A stretch of 64,000 bases of DNA from Dryas octopetala (lineage: Eukaryota; Streptophyta; Magnoliopsida; Rosales; Rosaceae): NCBI GenBank assembly GCA_963921425.1, contig OY992838.1, forward strand, positions 10,292,001-10,356,000, in the 5' to 3' direction. Each line of letters begins with the position of its first letter. The first letter of the stretch is position 1. The notes under the pieces were generated by a model, which was not told where the DNA came from, did not search any database, and saw nothing but the letters and a program-made list of their open reading frames with translations. The translations under genes were made by a program, and so were the position numbers. Positions 11,354 through 22,963 of this stretch are shown here, piece by piece.

Positions 11354-12842
11354 AAAAGTTGAAAAGGTTCACTCTTCTCACCTCCTCTTCAGCTGTACGA
11401 AGATTGATCCTTAAATGGTCTTTATCTGTCTCAAGTGTCTTTACCTCAGCAACTAGTGACAGCAATTTTTGAGACAATGGCCTCAAGCTATCACATTGAC
11501 AAGAAGAAACTTGAATCAGTGAATCAATTCAGAAATCAGAAATTAATACTTGAATATGGGCAGCCATTCTCAGTAGATTTTGCAAAAAATACATTCTAAT
11601 TCATAAACTCGAATGTTACCACAGACTAGAACCTCTCAGGAAAGAACAATGACGGATAGCAAATCCACTCACCGATTCCACATTTCTAGCAACCTTTGGC
11701 AAGACTCATGTCCACTATTGGCCTCCAAAAATGCATGTGCAGGCGCAGCTTCATCTTTACTGATCAATGTTGCTAAAACAGACTCCAGTAGTTTCTCTTC
11801 AATAGCTGTGCCTTCAGTAGATGAATCAACCTTCAAAATTATAAAGAAACATAATTATATAAAGCACATTTTACACAAAGTCTTACATTCTTCTAGTTCA
11901 ACAATGTATTTTGAATAGCATACATGTCGTATTGACAAGGACAGAGGGAATCCTTCAAGCTGTTATAACCGAACTTCAATTACACAGCTTCAAAGTCACC
12001 CATAATAGCATTACAGGAAAACATTGCACAACTAATGACTAAAATTCTTTACATTCTTCAAATTCAAAAATGTATTTTGAATAGCATACATGTCGTTTCA
12101 ACAAACACAGAGGGAATTCTTCAAGCTGTTATAACCAAACTTCAATTACACAGTTTCAAAGTCACCCATAAGAGCATTACAGGAAAACAGTGCACAACTA
12201 ATGACTAAACTCTTTACGTTGCACAACTAAGTTCACTCTCTTTCAATTCATCAAAAACTAACGACAAGAGAAAAAAGGTTAAAGAAATTACCGAACATGA
12301 CATCTCGTATTCGTTCTTGTAGAACCGCAATGCTTCCTTCAACTCTTTCACTTCGTCCTCCAACTCCTGGACACGAGATTCAGCCTCCTTGGCGCGCTGG
12401 TCAGCCTCGTTCCCAAAATCCATCAAAGCCTCTCGGTCGTGGTCGTAGAGCGAGCACTCCCTCTCCCATTTCTTGCACTGGCTCACGAGATGCGCGCACT
12501 CCGATGCCAGTCTCTGGTTCTCCTCAACGAACTTCCTCAAAGCTTGTGCATTCATACTCGCTTCGGCCTAACAACAAAACCATCAAAAACCAACCCCCAA
12601 AAACAAAAAAACATATAGATACACTTATATTTATATGTAAATCCACGAACCTTAACGCGCTCAATAACTTGATCTTTCTCCTTCAACTTGGAGAGTAGGA
12701 ACGAGCACTGATCGCGAAGCCGCTGCTGCGCTTCTTCGGAGCATCGAAGCTTGAATTGGAGAGTTTGTGTCGATACAGGGAGGCCCAAGGAGTGGTCGAT
12801 CGATTCTTTGATGTAATCGTCCAGTTCCTGCGGGAGATCCAT
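10922..12842 (-). CDS. Uncharacterised plant coiled-coil protein (332 aa)
   Basis: Six exons, 12651-12842, 12292-12567, 11673-11830, 11382-11487, 11167-11292 and 10922-11062, join in frame with GT..AG introns into 332 residues. The protein starts MDLPQELDDYIKESIDHSLG. Heptad-rich acidic/basic helix covers most of residues 25-155 and again about 208-260, with a break near residues 157-200. The C-terminal ~60 residues are polar, with Ser, Lys and Pro and the short SP motifs LSPL and NSPNS, as in a disordered, phosphorylatable tail. There is no signal peptide, membrane segment or catalytic motif. I recognise the type as a conserved land-plant coiled-coil protein but cannot name it or give a function; a structural or scaffold role is only inference. 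Intron 4 (11293-11381) carries a (GA)n microsatellite close to the exon. Confidence 0.85.
11319..11351. repeat. (GA)n microsatellite in an intron
   Basis: About 16 GA units lie inside intron 4 of the coiled-coil gene. On the coding strand they form a CT-rich tract between the donor and acceptor. Length variation here would make a ready genetic marker. Confidence 0.85.
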
Positions 12843-13376
12843 CCTTTTTGGGGTTTCTTGATCTTGGAAACCCTAGAAATTGCAGAAGGGAAAATATCGA
12901 ATTTGATTTTGCGGTGGTAGGGATTGATTTGGAGGGCGAGAACGAAGGAATTGGCAATTACTCTGACTGTGAATTGAAACCCTAGAAATGGCGGTGGAAA
13001 GAGAAGGGTTTCGAATTTAGGAGACGTAGAGAATTGGGAATTTGGGTCTGAAATCGAGTGCAGGGGTTTGTTTCTTCACGAAAGAAGAGAAGGGGTTTAT
13101 TTGGGACTGCAAAAATCTTTCGCTCTCTTTTTCTTTTTTTATTTTAATTTTTCGTCAAAAAGATTTCAAATTTAAAGCGCTAGCCGTTGGAGCTTCTTTA
13201 AAGAGGCCAGGTACCAGGCGAGTGGAGGCCACGTTGGATCCACGTGGCAAGCCAAACCAAAGGCTGTCCCTACTGGCTTGGTTTTCTTACAAAGCAATTG
13301 AGAATGGTCCGAGCTAAATTCATCACTCTTAATTGCTTAATTTACCACCCTATTTTAAAAATTTTTAATTTTACAT

Positions 13377-13595
13377 TTCGACAGATAACCACCGAATAGT
13401 CATTCTACAGGTATCTATCAAACTTTGGTGGATTATTCAGTAGTTATCTGTCGAACATTGATAGAGGTTTCGGTAGATAATTAACGAATAGTCATTCTAT
13501 AGGTATCTATCAAGCGTTGGTGGATTATTCAGTAGTTATATGTTGAACATTGGTGGAGGTTTGAGTAGATAACTACCGAATAAGTGTTGGTGATT
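13377..13595. repeat. 92-bp tandem repeat, about 2.3 units
   Basis: The words 'gataaccaccgaatagtc', 'gataattaacgaatagtc' and 'gataactaccgaataag' start at about 13384, 13476 and 13568, an exact 92-base period. Each unit also has 'aggtatctatcaa', 'tggtggattattcagtagtt' and 'gaacattg.t.gaggttt'. Point differences between units show it is not recent. There is no coding content. Confidence 0.8.
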
Positions 13596-13820
13596 GCATC
13601 TTCATTTTGCAAGTGAGGGTAAAATAGAAAAAAAAATTGGACAAAATATGTTATGGTGGTGAACTCAGCAGCTGAAGGTGGTAGATTTAGCATGGGTCAT
13701 TGAGAATTTCTTTTCTTTTTCTTTGGGTAATATGGGAGCCCAAGTCCACGAGCCCCAATTAAATAGAAACAAATACATTATTGGACTACTCCAATAGGAT
13801 CCGATTAGGGTGTTCAAGAT

Positions 13821-14468
13821 TAGGGGTATGCACGGTACGGTATGGGACGATATGAGTCCTATACTGATACCATATCAAAATTTTTATTTGGTACGGTATC
13901 GGTACGGTATGAACATTTTTTAAACTGATAGCATACCATACCAGTGTTTTATGAATTCGGTATGGTTTCGATATGTGCCAACATTTTATTTTATTTTATT
14001 TTTGTCAAAAAACAACAATTAATAACCAAAAAAAAATATTGTCAATCCCTTACACTTTTATTCTTACATATTAATTGTCAATCCTTTGCTAGTAATTGTC
14101 TAACTCTAACCTAGTATTCTTACATATTAAGTTAGTTAACTTTTTTGTCCAAATGTCGCTGGGGAGTAGGGAATACTAGAATAAGGGATTGAAAATTCGA
14201 TGTGAGCAAGTCTACTATAGTCTATAGATTTGCCCAAATAGCCACTAATATAGCGACACATAATTAAAAGAATATTAAATAATTAAATTAAATATAATTC
14301 GATACAGTACGGTATATTACGGTATTGAAATTTTTATACCGATTTGGAATCGGTACGGTATGATATAGGTACGGTATATAATCGGTATTGTTTTTCGGCA
14401 CAAAATTGACACGGTATGGAACGGTACAGGTTCAGTTTCGATATTTCGGTTTCAAATGCCCACCCCTA
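13821..14468. mobile_element. Non-autonomous hAT element (MITE), 648 bp, with perfect 8-bp duplication
   Basis: The ends are TAGGGGTATGCA and, in reverse complement, TAGGGGTGGGCA. The 8 bases TTCAAGAT flank both sides (13813-13820 and 14469-14476). An 8-bp duplication with TAGGGGT-type ends is diagnostic of the hAT superfamily. Both subterminal regions are packed with GGTACGGTAT-like words, the usual place for transposase-binding sites. No transposase is encoded, so it would depend on an autonomous relative. Confidence 0.88.
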
Positions 14469-14767
14469 TTCAAGATTCAATCTAATCCATTCAAATTGAC
14501 CAATTTAATCCAATTCAATTCAATTGAAAAAATAAAATAAAATTTTAGTATAAAATATGATGAAATGGAATTTTAAATGGTTGGATTCACCATGTTAACT
14601 ATCATGGTATGACAATTTTTTTTTTTGTTCAAAATATGGTATCACAGTCTCATGAAGATTTTTTCGATATATATGTGAAATATGTTTTTGATGGCCTAAG
14701 TAGTAATTTAATTACAGTTGCTAACTCATACATCTTCTTATTTAGAGCACCCAATCTGGCTCATACA

Positions 14768-15956
14768 GGGAGTTAAATTTCGAAAATTTCGGCGAAATTT
14801 TTCGTTTTTTTGAGTTATGGAAATTTTAATACTGAACCAATTAGTTTTCGGCAAAATTTCGATCATTTCGTCGAAATTTCGATATTTTCGCCGAAATTCT
14901 CGAAATTTCGGCGAAATTTTCGACTTTGGGGGTGAGATTTTCAGGAAGTTTCTGAGTTTTGGGAGGAATTGAGGCTGTGGAGGGAGGAAGAGAGGAGGGG
15001 CTGGGTTTTCGGTGGGTTTCAGCGACAGGGCGGCGACAGGGGGCGAGAGATGGAGAAGCTTGGTGGTGCTCAAGCCGGTGAGGGAGAGAAAGCAGGGGAG
15101 AGAGAGAGGCTGCGGGAGAGAAGAGAGGGAGAGGGTGGTTGACTCCTCAAATGGAATGAATGTTCTGTTGAAAGGGACTCCTCAATTTGATCTTCACCTG
15201 CACTCAACAATTAATCTCAAACAAAAATAAGGATAGTTGCAGACTTGCAGAGAAATGAAGAACTGAGTGTGAGAGAGAGAGGGAGAGAGAGAGAGAGAGA
15301 GTAGATAATGTACGCTAGCTTACTGCCCCTGTTTTTTGATATATCTAAAAGTTCTGATTGTGAGGCTCAGGACAAGTTCCCAAGAAGTCTAACACCAAAT
15401 AAAATAAAATCCTAGCCTTACATGTGTCATTACTCATTAGACTAAAAAATAAAATTGACAAGATATAAAACAGTAACTAGATATTTTTATGTTCAAAAGG
15501 CAGGAGGCATTATATTTCAACACCAAAAAAAATCCTAGTCTTAATGTCTTGTTATTTAACTCTCAATAGTTGCCTTAAATAGATAAACTTATTTTTAGGC
15601 AGAGCTTTTGTGAAGATATTAGCTGCTTGATCTTCAGTCTTGCAATAAATAACTTCAACCTCTTTGTTATCCACAACATCTTTAATAAAATAATGTTTTA
15701 AAGCAATGTGTTTTCATTTTATATCACATGAAATTTACCATATAATTTAGTTTTTTCAATATTTTTTATCAATGTAGTAGATAATATGTTAAATAAATAT
15801 ATGGTAAAGTTTCATTCAAAATTTCCATATTTTGATAGCAATTTCCGTCGTTTCTATCGAATTTTTGTCGAAATTTAAAAATTTTCGAAATTTCCGTCGA
15901 AATTTCCATCGAAATTTCCATCAAAATTTCCTCGAAACCCGAAATTTTATTCCTTG
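14768..15956. mobile_element. TTTCG-motif terminal-repeat element, copy A
   Basis: The left end (GGAGTTAAATTTCG...) and right end (...CGAAATTTTATTCCTT) are inverted relatives. Each is followed inward by 150-200 bases of dense TTTCG.CGAAA words. The interior has a GA-rich stretch (about 15050-15300) and a fragment of Ty1/copia RNase H (see 15552-15713). Copy B starts only a few bases after its right edge. No transposase was recognised; the superfamily is undecided. Confidence 0.6.
15552..15713 (-). pseudogene. Fragment of Ty1/copia polyprotein, C-terminal RNase H end
   Basis: The minus-strand frame reads as the end of a copia polyprotein: KHIALKHYFIKD..., then EVEVIYCKTEDQAANIFTK and ALPKNKFIYLRQ, ending in a stop at 15552. 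The (I/V)YCxTEDQxAxIFTKALP signature is typical of copia RNase H. Only 53 codons remain, with a stop codon immediately upstream, so this is a dead piece. It lies within copy A of the TTTCG element, so it was either captured or left by an old insertion. Confidence 0.85.
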
Positions 15957-17677
15957 GTCAAGGAGTAAAATTTCGAAATTTTCGGCGAAATTTCGCCGAA
16001 AATTTCGTTTTTTAGGGGTATGGAAATTTTAACACCATACCAAATTTATTTCGAAAAATTTCGAAAAATTTCGCCGAAATTTCGCCGAAATTTTCCGAAA
16101 TCCTCGAAATTTCGGCGAAATTTTCGATGTACAGATCAGAGAGAGAGAGGGAAGGCTGAGACCGGAGGGAAAGAGGCAGAGCCGCCGCCTCCGCCGTCGC
16201 CGTCGAAGGAGGGAGAGAAGAGATCCGAGGAGGGAGATCGGGAAGGGGAAGGAGAGGGAGCAGAGGGAAGAGAACGGAGGAGGAGGGAGTGAGGGATCAG
16301 GAGAGAGAGAAAGAGAAGATCAGAACTGAAGAAGAAAAGAGAAAAAAAAAAAAGGAAGAGGTGAGGTGAGGTGAGATCAAACTGTTAGTCACGGGCTGCG
16401 CAGGGAGGTTGAAGTTGAACTGAAGAAGGAAAGAAGAAGAAGAAGAAAAAGAAAAAGAAAGAGAGAGAGAAGAGAGAGAAGAGAAAGAAGAGAGAGAATG
16501 AGTGTGTAGCCTAGGCGTGAATCACGGGGAAGAGAGGAAAAGCTTCCCACTATTCCTTCTATATTATATATTTGTAATTTACTAGTTAATAAAGAGTCAA
16601 AGACTGAGTCTCTGAGACAGGCAAAGGAAGAGAGACGTACATGAGGCAAGAATAGAGTCAAAACATTTTAGACAAGAAGCTAGAAATCAATCAAGTGCTT
16701 GGCTGCTTGCTATAGCCTATAGCTTGGTCCAACTGACATACCCTCGTGAGGACACAGAGAGATAAATTCACTCTTAATTCAATTTCAAATTGAATAAATA
16801 GGGATATATATTTATATTGGTGGACCAAATCAAAGAAAAAAAAGAAGAGAAAAGAAAGGAAAAGGAAAAAAAAAAGAAAAGAAAAGAAAAGGAAATAAAA
16901 AAAAAAGGAAAAAAAGGAAAAAAAAAGAAAAAGAAAAAGAAAAAAGAAAAGAAAATGAAAGAAAAAAAAGAAGAGAAAAAAAAAAGGAAAGGAATTTTTT
17001 TTTTTTTTTTTTAAGATAGATTGAGATTTGGAGTCTTTAGGCAATTGGAAAAAAAAAAAAAAGTTTGAGATTTTATTTGGAGTTTGATTTGGTCATTTTG
17101 GTGTTTCGTTTAGTTGTAAACATAAATTATAAAAAAGAAATTTATCCCCTTATCATGAAGTTTTATTTCCTTAATGTTTGATTTTCCAATTATGATAATT
17201 TGTAAAATTGAAATTTTAAGTAAACCGTTATCGCCACTGCTGCCATCGAATTGGTTTTATTTTAACCCAATTCGGCTTAATTTAACTATCGAAGACCATT
17301 TCCAAGTCCCTTTGAGTAAGCTTGCTACTTTCCATTGCCACATTGGTGATTTATTCGTGTAATTTTATTATATAATTATTAATTAGTGAAGTATTTTTTT
17401 AACGGTATCGTCTCCAGCGCGCATTATATTCATCACATATCACATGAAATCTACTATATTATTTGATTTCTTCAATGTTTTTTTATCAATGTAGTAGATA
17501 ATATATTAAATAAACATATGGTCAAGTTTCATTCAAAATTTCCATATTTTAATAGCAATTTTCGTCGTTTTTGTCCAATTTTATCGAAATCGAAATTTTA
17601 ATCGAAATTTCCGCGAAAATTTCCATCGAAATTTCCATCGAAAATTTCCTCGAAACCGAAATTTTACTCCTTGGGTA
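15957..17677. mobile_element. TTTCG-motif terminal-repeat element, copy B
   Basis: The left end CAAGGAGTAAAATTTCG matches in reverse the right end CGAAATTTTACTCCTTG. The last ~240 bases (from 'atcacatgaaat' near 17440, then 'tcaatgtagtagataatat') repeat the same part of copy A (from about 15722) with few changes, so A and B are one family. The interior differs: GA-rich DNA at 16130-16500 and an A/G tract at 16820-17010. It meets copy A at the near-palindrome CCTTGGTCAAGG. Confidence 0.6.
16826..16993. repeat. A/G-only purine tract
   Basis: The plus strand is almost purely A and G for about 165 bases (aaagaaaaaa-type words), followed by a T run. Frames on either strand through it are low-complexity Lys/Glu or Phe/Leu runs and are not genes. 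A tract like this can form triplex DNA, but nothing here shows that it does. Confidence 0.75.
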
Positions 17678-18009
17678 AAATAACTTTTCAACTCTTTTAC
17701 AACAAATATAGCTAAAATTTGTCTATCCTTGTTAGAGTTGCTCTAGGGCTTAGGGTTTAAAATTTAGTTATTGAGCTTTGAATTTGCCCAAATTTGAAAA
17801 TGAAATCATAAGCTCTAAAGTTAAGATTGTACACCTTTAAATAGTAAATCACAACTTATAACTAATAAACAAATTTATACAAGTAGCAAACCCAAATCAT
17901 ATGATATAAATAATAAAAAATGGAGTTATAATAAATCCTAATATTATGATGATTTGGATTACAATAATACAAGTAAATACAAGAATGTTATATCGAGCCA
18001 CAAGCTGCC

Positions 18010-20158
18010 TCAGTTTTGTACAGCTTTCTCATTTTTAATATCATCCTTTTTTTTAATTTCCTCCGTGGCCTTGTCAATGATGGAATCCATATCTTTTTCC
18101 ACGCTCTCAACCTGCAATTTTGTCATGGCAAAAACATCCATCACATATATACTCTAAGGGAATCATTCTATTGTGAATTGAGATTTCAGTATTTTGATAT
18201 AGTCCAAATCGTTAAATGGATTCTATTTCATGTAATTTTTTTTTCATGTGAGCATGTAATGTGAGAGTATTACTATCATTTCAACCATCATTTAACTTAG
18301 TTAAATTAATTATGAGAATCCGAAATGACTGAAGTGCCCTCACATGCCGTGAGGGCCACATGCCAAAAAGTACACGAAAAGTCTTATACTTAAAGTTTTA
18401 GACCAAAACTATAAACAAATTAAAGTAAACTTCAACAAGTATGAAAATGACAGAAAAGGATGCGGAAGAAAGTGCAAATTGGTGCAAACTATAGGTATAA
18501 AAGATATCTAGCTTTTGGCCTTGATTTTTTGCCCCTCAATAAAACTACTTAAATCAATATTTACTTAATTTTTGTCCCTAATCTTCTTTTTTAATTTTTG
18601 AGAGACCGGAAGTCATGGTGTTGCACTCCCAAGAGTGCATATATTCATTATTTTTGTCTCATAAAATATGACATATGACGTAATAGAGAGATAAATATAT
18701 AAAATACATATAAATAAATTTTGCAGTATTTGAATAAGTTATCGATGCAAATAAAATTAATAATATTTAAATAAAAATAATTCTATTAATTATAGAAATA
18801 TGCCGGATTTGTGACGGGAGAAATTGGCCGGGACACAAGTATTTCCATTTTCTAATATTCTAATCGATCTTGAGAACCACGAGACAAAGACAGATTTGTT
18901 TGATTAACTAAGAGCTTGATGGCATTCCCAAGTACATGTGATCCTAACACACGTTAATAATTCAATATAGATGAAGTAATAATAAGATTAGTAAAAGTCT
19001 ACAAGATTAGTTAGAAGTTAGAACTAATCTTTTTTTTTTGAAAGTTAGTGCTAATCTAGATCTAAATATTAAATAATATAATTAATGGTATTGGTCGGTC
19101 ACTTTTAGACGTTGAAAATATTAAACTTTTAGTTAATTAAAACAAGGTATTAGACTATTAGTAGGTAATTAAGCTAGATTATTGACTAAGGTACCTTCTC
19201 AATGAGATCATCAGCTAGTGCCGCGTCCTTGGCAGTTTCTTTGGCCAGTTCCTCAACCAACATGGCGGCCTTCTGAAGCTTTCCACCTGCCGGAAGACGA
19301 TCGCCGATCTCATCTGCCACGTCCTCCACTCCCTCAGCCACCTTCTCTACTATCTCCACCACATCTTCCACTGCCTCCACCGCCGATTCCACTTGCTCTA
19401 TACATACAATACGCAATTTAATTACAATTAATTAATTGACTAATTTTTTTTAAAGGGTGTCATGCACCTAGAAAATTAAATTGCAAATAATGTTTGACCA
19501 TAATGATGATGATGTTGCTTTTAATTGATTTCCTACATACGTACCTTTAATCTTTAGAAAAGGCAGCCATTTGTTCTTCCAAAAAGGTAAGATTACGGTG
19601 ACAAGCATGCTCACAATCCATATTTTCCTGCACAACAGATAATGCCGCAACAATATTCATGCATAGTACTATACAAAATTAAGTAACAAAATTATAATTG
19701 TAATTACAAATTAAATCAAATAGATCATCAATAAGGAGATCGATGATGAATTGGACTTACCAACTACCAGAAGAAGGATCGGAAGGAAGGGGAGTTCCTG
19801 GTTCAACACTGTTGACAACCATGTTCCTATATATACAATAAATATCAATAATATTAATTAATAAATAATACATATTCATGATCATTCATGATCATCCATG
19901 ATCTCAGAGCTAGCTAGCTGCAAATGGGTACTACTATTTATGCATGATAAATATGATTTCAGATAACTAGGCTTACATCTTTGCGATCTTGCTTCCATTT
20001 TGGAGTAGTTTGAGCTGGCTGGTCTGCAACTTGGAATTTCTGAAAAAATAACATCTATGGTCCCTATGGTTTCTGGTGTGAAGTCTAGAATAACTGGAAG
20101 GAGCGATTGTTGCTGCTGAAGTTGTTGTTATTGTTCTAATCGACATGGCCATGGCCAT
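18010..20158 (-). CDS. Small single-pass plastid (inner envelope-type) membrane protein
   Basis: Five exons, 19977-20158, 19761-19826, 19545-19627, 19195-19397 and 18010-18111, join in frame (three codons are split across introns) into 211 residues. Residues 1 to about 45 are Ser/Thr/Arg/His-rich without acids, as in a chloroplast transit peptide. A conserved-looking PGTPLPSDPSSGSW (70-83) precedes one membrane segment (about 84-100: KIWIVSMLVTVILPFW), then a basic KNKW. After that comes a long acidic amphipathic helix with repeating VExVEx(V/I) units (about 111-140) and a Glu/Lys-rich tail. This layout resembles the Arabidopsis family described as chloroplast inner-membrane proteins of unknown function (At1g42960-like, from memory). 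The function is unknown. The last intron is about 1.1 kb; the final exon of 33 codons would be easy to miss. Confidence 0.82.
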
Positions 20159-21835
20159 AACTTAATTTGTACCGCAGATACGAATCGAGATCGAGTAGTT
20201 TTTCCAGAGACTGAAAAACTGAAAATTAAGGCAAAGCAATTACAAGCTAAGTGTGAAAAAGCTAGTGAACTTAATTGCTTGAAAAAGCAATTAATGTCGT
20301 CCCAGAGAATGGTGGGATTGTAGCGGAGATTGATATTCAATTAATGGTTTGGTTGACACGCTATTTTTGTGGATTAGGCGTAAAGTTAATATTATATATA
20401 TAATAATTATGTATGTATGTATGTATGTATTTCCCAGTTGCAAAGTCAATGGTCATCGTCTATGTATGTATTTCCCAGTTGCAAAGTCAATGATCATCGT
20501 CCACCGCGTTCTCTTTTCTCATTCGATCGCTTCACGTTTTATAATATTCCCTGGACTTTTTAACATTTGGTGGAACTTTCCCATTTATGTAATTGTCATG
20601 AGGCCGGTGGGTCATAAAATAATAGTCCATATTCGTTGCATTGAACAAAAATAAATTTCAAAGTTCAAACCATCATAATCTCCACTAGTACGTACATTGC
20701 TTGTATATGCAGTTTTTAAATTATATATACCTGCACAAATATATATATGTATATTTTTTTTAATTATATACATATAAACATATAATTTTTGTCTCAATTT
20801 TCCAAAGAATTAATGACTTTAAGATGTAGAAATCATCCGTTTAAGACTTTAAATTCTGATTTTAATTTTTGAATTTCGGATTCTAGGAGGTGAGAAATTT
20901 TATGGTGCGATTGTAACTCTATATATTTGTGTTATTAATTTATATGTTATAATGTGGGTAGACAAAGAATTTATATGTTTAGAGTATATTCTTAATAAAT
21001 ATATACATAAGATAATATAAGTAGATTATTAAAATTTTTTTTGAAAATTATCAAGTAATGCTCGTGAGGGTTTGAGAACTTGTCGATGAAAGCTTGAGAA
21101 TTAGATTTCTAAATTCTAAAATAAATGGCTAAAAATCTTTAACATGGAACAAATTGTAACTATTTTTTCAAAATTTCTATTATTAAAACAACTTTGCGGT
21201 GTTACAATCAAATCCAAAATTACTCTACAAGGGCCAAGAGATTCTTGAAGTCAGACCATTCAATCTAAATGAAATAATAATGATATAGAATTAATGAAGT
21301 TAGAGCATTATTGAACACTTGAAATCCAAATTGTTCTGTCTGAGGAGATAAAGAAATAAAGGGAATTTAAGAAAAACAATAGACCAATAAAATAATAATA
21401 AAACAAAAATTGGTCTATTGTTTTTCTTAAGAGAACAATCTCTGATAAGGGATTAGGTAGGGGTTAAATGACGTCCAATATATCTCAAAATAAACACGTG
21501 CATATTTGTTAATGGTTTATTATCTTTACCTAACCAACTGAGTGGGGGCCCGAGCAGCTACGCTTTCGAAAAAAAGCCTGCATCATCAATGTCCTACGTG
21601 CTGTGGCAAAATGCCAAAATCCCATATACTCATCTTTGTGTTTAAGCTCTAGGGACCCTAGTGTTCCTTAATTAAGAATGTTTAAGATTGTTTTGAATGA
21701 ATCAATTAAGAATGGCACTAAATTTTTCAGTTTAATTTACATTATTAGTTTATTTATTCATAAAATTTATAGAAACATGAGCATTTAATTTAAAATTAAT
21801 TAGCAAGATGTCAAATTTTATATTCTCAATATGAG
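20159..21835. other. Intergenic with short tandem repeats
   Basis: A (GTAT)n tract lies near 20409-20430. A short word, 'gtatttcccagttgcaaagtca', occurs twice in tandem (about 20427 and 20466). The rest is A+T-rich with no gene recognised. The part next to 20158 should hold the promoter of the plastid membrane protein gene. Confidence 0.5.
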
Positions 21836-22955
21836 CAGGGCCAGCTATTAGGGGGGTGGACCTGTGTGATCGCACAGGCCCCCAAATTGGGAGGGCCCCA
21901 AATTATCAGACTCATACATGTACTCCTCTTTTTTAATTCTAATTAAGCCAAAAGCCTAACCCAATGACCCATGCCCCAAATCTGATGCAGTGATGCCCAT
22001 ATTCAATTTTTTTTGTATGGATAATTCATAATATCCACAATCATGAGACAGATTTTCAGATTTGGATGAATCAAACTGTGGGTTTTCTTTCACGTCTCTA
22101 TCTATTGGTCCTGAGCTAAGTGTCATCCCTTCTGGACTAATTATTCTGTGTTTCTACTAAAGTTCTAATTGCCTTGAACTCTTGAAGATCAAAATTTAAA
22201 ACCTCTAAATCAGTTGCACGTATTTATTTTCGTTATTAACTTATGAATCTTTTAATTCTTTTGATTTTGGTTTAGGTTTATTTATTTTGGAGTTGTGCAA
22301 AATAAATTAAATAATCACTATTTTATCATCTTAATTGCAGTTGAAAAGTGAGAAAGATGAAATCATACAACAAAATGCTATGGTTGTGAAAGATTTGAAG
22401 AAATTAAAGCTTAGGTCTCCTTATCTATTTGTTGTTATATAATTTATATTTCTTTGGGTGGATCTTTATTGGAATGGATTTATTTCTTTGATGCCTAATT
22501 GGATTTTCATTCTTATAAAAGTAGTTTATCTTGATCTCAAATTGATTTTACATAGAAAAGAAATCTATTGCCTATTGGATCAGTCTGTAGCTTTTGGTGT
22601 ATAGGTCAATAGACAATTCGGGGTTGGGTGAATGGGTGGGTGGGTTATACTGAAAATGATCTTCTTGAGAAAATTGATTAAGATAGTGTAATGAATGATT
22701 TTGCTTCTAGAAAGGCAAGAAGAACAATGTTTAGATGAAATTGTGATGTTCTAGACAGGTAAGAAGAACAATGATTTTGATTATGACAGTGTAATGATAT
22801 TCTTATTTTGTGATAAATTGTTTATAAGCAATTAATTGATATTTTTGTTCAGTTAACATAACATGGCTTGACCATTTTTTTTTTTATACAATATGTAAGA
22901 AAGGGTTTAATTTCTTAATTGGCATAGGGCTTCCTAAAAGTTTGAGACGGCCGTG
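21836..22955. mobile_element. hAT element, 1.12 kb, with 8-bp duplication AATATGAG
   Basis: The ends read CAGGGCCAGC at left and GACGGCCGTG at right (reverse complement CACGGCCGTC). The identical 8 bases AATATGAG lie on both sides (21828-21835 and 22956-22963). Just inside the left end is the GC-rich 'gtgatcgcacaggcccccaaa' stretch, and inside the right end 'cctaaaagtttgagac', both typical of plant hAT elements of the TTF-zinc-finger/hAT-dimerisation type. No intact transposase remains, so it is an internally deleted copy. Confidence 0.85.
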
Positions 22956-22963
22956 AATATGAG

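Noticed and set aside
16691..17044. Open frames on both strands through the A/G tract.
   Set aside because: They are low-complexity Lys/Glu or Phe/Leu runs produced by the purine tract.
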